Assembly (NCBI GenBank): GCA_023423675.1
Contig: JAFAFD010000061.1
Span: 1 to 8,939 of the forward strand
DNA from: Pseudomonadota bacterium
Lineage (GTDB): Bacteria > Pseudomonadota > Gammaproteobacteria > Xanthomonadales > Xanthomonadaceae
Direction: 5' to 3'
Length of the DNA: 8,939 nt
Both the position numbers and the translations under genes were made by a program. The notes under the pieces were generated by a model. The model ran no database searches and was not told the origin of the DNA. It was given only the letters and a program-made list of their open reading frames with translations. Each line of letters opens with the position of its first letter. Positions within the stretch are counted from its first letter, which is position 1. Of the stretch, positions 7,519-8,939 are shown in pieces.

Positions 7519-8261
7519 ACGCGGTGCTGCGCATCTTCGTCTGGCTGTTGGCCCTGTCGGTGGTTGCACTGCCGGTGGTGGCCGTGGTCAATGGCTGGGT
7601 CGGCGCCGAGCGCTGGCCGCTGGCGAAGCTGCGCGTGCACGGTGAGTTCAAGCGGGTGCCGCCGGAACAGCTGCAGCAGGTGCTGCTGCCGTACGCACAT
7701 GCGGGCTTCTTCGCGGTCAAGCTGCAGGACGCGCAGGACGCCCTGGAAAAGCTGCCGTGGGTGGAAAGCGCGCAGGTGCGCAAGCAGTGGCCGGACGTGC
7801 TGGAAGTGACCCTGGTCGAGCACAAGCCGTTCGCGCGCTGGGGCGAAGGCCGCCTGCTCTCCGAGCAGGGCAAGCTGTTCCCCACGCCGAAGAAGCTGGC
7901 CGACCTGCAGCTGCCCGAGCTGGACGGCCCGGACAGCCAGACCGAAGAAGTGGTGAAGCTGTACAACGATGCGCGCGCGCTGTTCGCACCGGCCGGTGTG
8001 GACGTGCGCCGCCTGACCATGGATGCGCGCGGCAGCTGGTCGCTGCTGCTGAGCAATGGCACCGAAGTCGTGGTCGGCCGTGACGATGCCCGCTCGCGCC
8101 TGCAGCGCTTCGTGCGCGTGCTGCCGCAGCTGGCCAACCAGGCCGCACCGATTGAACGGGCGGACCTCCGCTATACCAATGGTTTCACGTTGAGCTGGGG
8201 CACCCCGCCCCCGGCCGACGCGCCGGCCACCCCGGCACGAAGGACGCAGGAAAGGACATGA
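7515..8261 (+). CDS. ftsQ: FtsQ, bitopic divisome protein (POTRA domain)
   Basis: This 248-residue protein, shorter than E. coli FtsQ (276), anchors the FtsQLB complex that links early and late division proteins. It has a very short cytoplasmic N-terminus and one membrane segment (about 6-26), followed by a periplasmic part. The POTRA domain spans about 35-103 and ends in the family signature [10 protein letters not shown] at 81-90, then W-P-D-V-L-E-V at 92-98 and E-H-K-P-F-A-R-W at 102-109. The beta domain ends with [10 protein letters not shown] at 219-228. Tyr220 and Trp228 correspond in spacing to E. coli Tyr248 and Trp256, residues at the FtsB contact surface. A Pro/Ala/Thr-rich tail of about 20 residues follows. 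The start overlaps the ddl stop (ATGA) and the stop overlaps ftsA. FtsQ diverges fast, so the call relies on signature motifs plus the ddl-ftsQ-ftsA order. Confidence 0.96.
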   Translation: MNAVLRIFVWLLALSVVALPVVAVVNGWVGAERWPLAKLRVHGEFKRVPPEQLQQVLLPYAHAGFFAVKLQDAQDALEKLPWVESAQVRKQWPDVLEVTLVEHKPFARWGEGRLLSEQGKLFPTPKKLADLQLPELDGPDSQTEEVVKLYNDARALFAPAGVDVRRLTMDARGSWSLLLSNGTEVVVGRDDARSRLQRFVRVLPQLANQAAPIERADLRYTNGFTLSWGTPPPADAPATPARRTQERT

Positions 8262-8939
8262 ATCGCAAGGGTGACAAATCGCTGATCGTCGGCCTGGATA
8301 TCGGCACCTCCAAGGTGGTGGCGCTGGTGGGCGAGTATTCGCCGGGCAACCCGATCGAAGTGATCGGCATCGGCTCGCATGAATCGCGCGGCCTCAAGCG
8401 CGGCGTGGTGGTGGACATCGAATCGACCGTGCAGTCGATCCAGCGTGCGGTGGAAGAAGCCGAGCTGATGGCCGGCTGCGAGATCCGCTCGGTGTACGCC
8501 TCCATTTCCGGCAACCACGTGCAGTGCAAGAACTCGCCCGGCATCGTGCCGATCCGCGACGGCGAAGTGACCTGGGGTGACCTGGATCGCGTGCTTGATG
8601 CGGCCAAGGCGGTGGCGATCCCGGCTGACCAGAAGATCCTGCATGCGATCCCGCGCGAGTACGTGCTGGATGATTCGCAGGAAGGCATCCGCAACCCGGT
8701 CGGCATGACCGGCGTGCGCCTGGAAGTGCATGCCCACCTGGTGGTCTGCGCGCAGTCCGCTGCGGCCAACATCAGCAAGTGCGTGCAGCGCTGCGGCCTG
8801 CAGGTGGACGATCTGGTGCTGTCCTCGCTGGCCTCCAGCGTGGCGGTGCTGACTGCCGACGAAAAGGAACTGGGCGTGGTGCTGGTCGACATGGGCGCCG
8901 GCACCACCGACATCGCCGTGTTCGTGCAGGGCGCGATCT
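8258..8939 (+). CDS. ftsA: FtsA, actin-like divisome protein (5' part)
   Basis: This covers the first 227 codons of a gene that runs off the right edge, a little over half of a typical FtsA (about 410-420 residues). FtsA is an actin-fold ATPase that tethers FtsZ to the membrane and recruits later division proteins. The fragment shows the phosphate-1 loop GLDIGTSK at 12-19, the FtsA-specific 1C subdomain region (roughly 84-165, including G-M-T-G-V-R-L-E-V-H at 149-158), and the phosphate-2 motif DMGAGTTDIAVF at 211-222 near the window end. The 1C insertion separates it from MreB and DnaK. The ATG overlaps the ftsQ stop as ATGA and follows AGGAAAGGA at 8248-8256. The C-terminal amphipathic membrane helix is outside the window. 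ftsZ is expected next but is not visible. Confidence 0.97.
   Translation, partial: MNRKGDKSLIVGLDIGTSKVVALVGEYSPGNPIEVIGIGSHESRGLKRGVVVDIESTVQSIQRAVEEAELMAGCEIRSVYASISGNHVQCKNSPGIVPIRDGEVTWGDLDRVLDAAKAVAIPADQKILHAIPREYVLDDSQEGIRNPVGMTGVRLEVHAHLVVCAQSAAANISKCVQRCGLQVDDLVLSSLASSVAVLTADEKELGVVLVDMGAGTTDIAVFVQGAI

Overview
This window is an internal piece of the division and cell wall (dcw) cluster of a GC-rich gammaproteobacterium. The protein sequences look like those of the Xanthomonadaceae, most likely Stenotrophomonas (maltophilia group). That assignment rests on my recall of MurC, Ddl and MurF sequences from this family and on the strong G/C bias at third codon positions; no database search was possible.

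Layout, all on the + strand: 3' end of murE (1-197), murF (194-1588), mraY (1578-2663), ftsW (2666-3988), murG (3985-5082), a possible 15-codon mini-ORF (5079-5126), murC (5123-6559), ddl with a GTG start (6556-7518), ftsQ (7515-8261) and the 5' part of ftsA (8258 to the window end). There is almost no non-coding DNA. Most junctions are 4-base ATGA or GTGA stop/start overlaps, murF and mraY overlap by 11 bases, and mraY and ftsW are separated by 2 bases. The longest gap between recognised genes is the 40 bases between murG and murC. I saw no terminator, convincing promoter, tRNA, mobile element or CRISPR array.

The genes form one pathway. MurC, MurE, Ddl and MurF build the cytoplasmic UDP-MurNAc-pentapeptide. 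MraY moves it onto undecaprenyl phosphate as lipid I, and MurG adds GlcNAc to give lipid II. FtsW polymerises lipid II at the septum, and FtsQ and FtsA belong to the divisome that directs this.

The two points most worth following up are both at junctions. First, murD, which lies between mraY and ftsW in the E. coli order, is absent: mraY runs into ftsW with 2 bases between. This fits the alternative D-glutamate route (MurD2 plus the epimerase MurL) described in Xanthomonas. Second, the murG-murC gap is filled exactly by a 15-codon ORF that has its own Shine-Dalgarno sequence and an ATGA overlap at each end. The rest is conserved housekeeping sequence, with small lineage-type features in Ddl and in the FtsW C-terminal tail.
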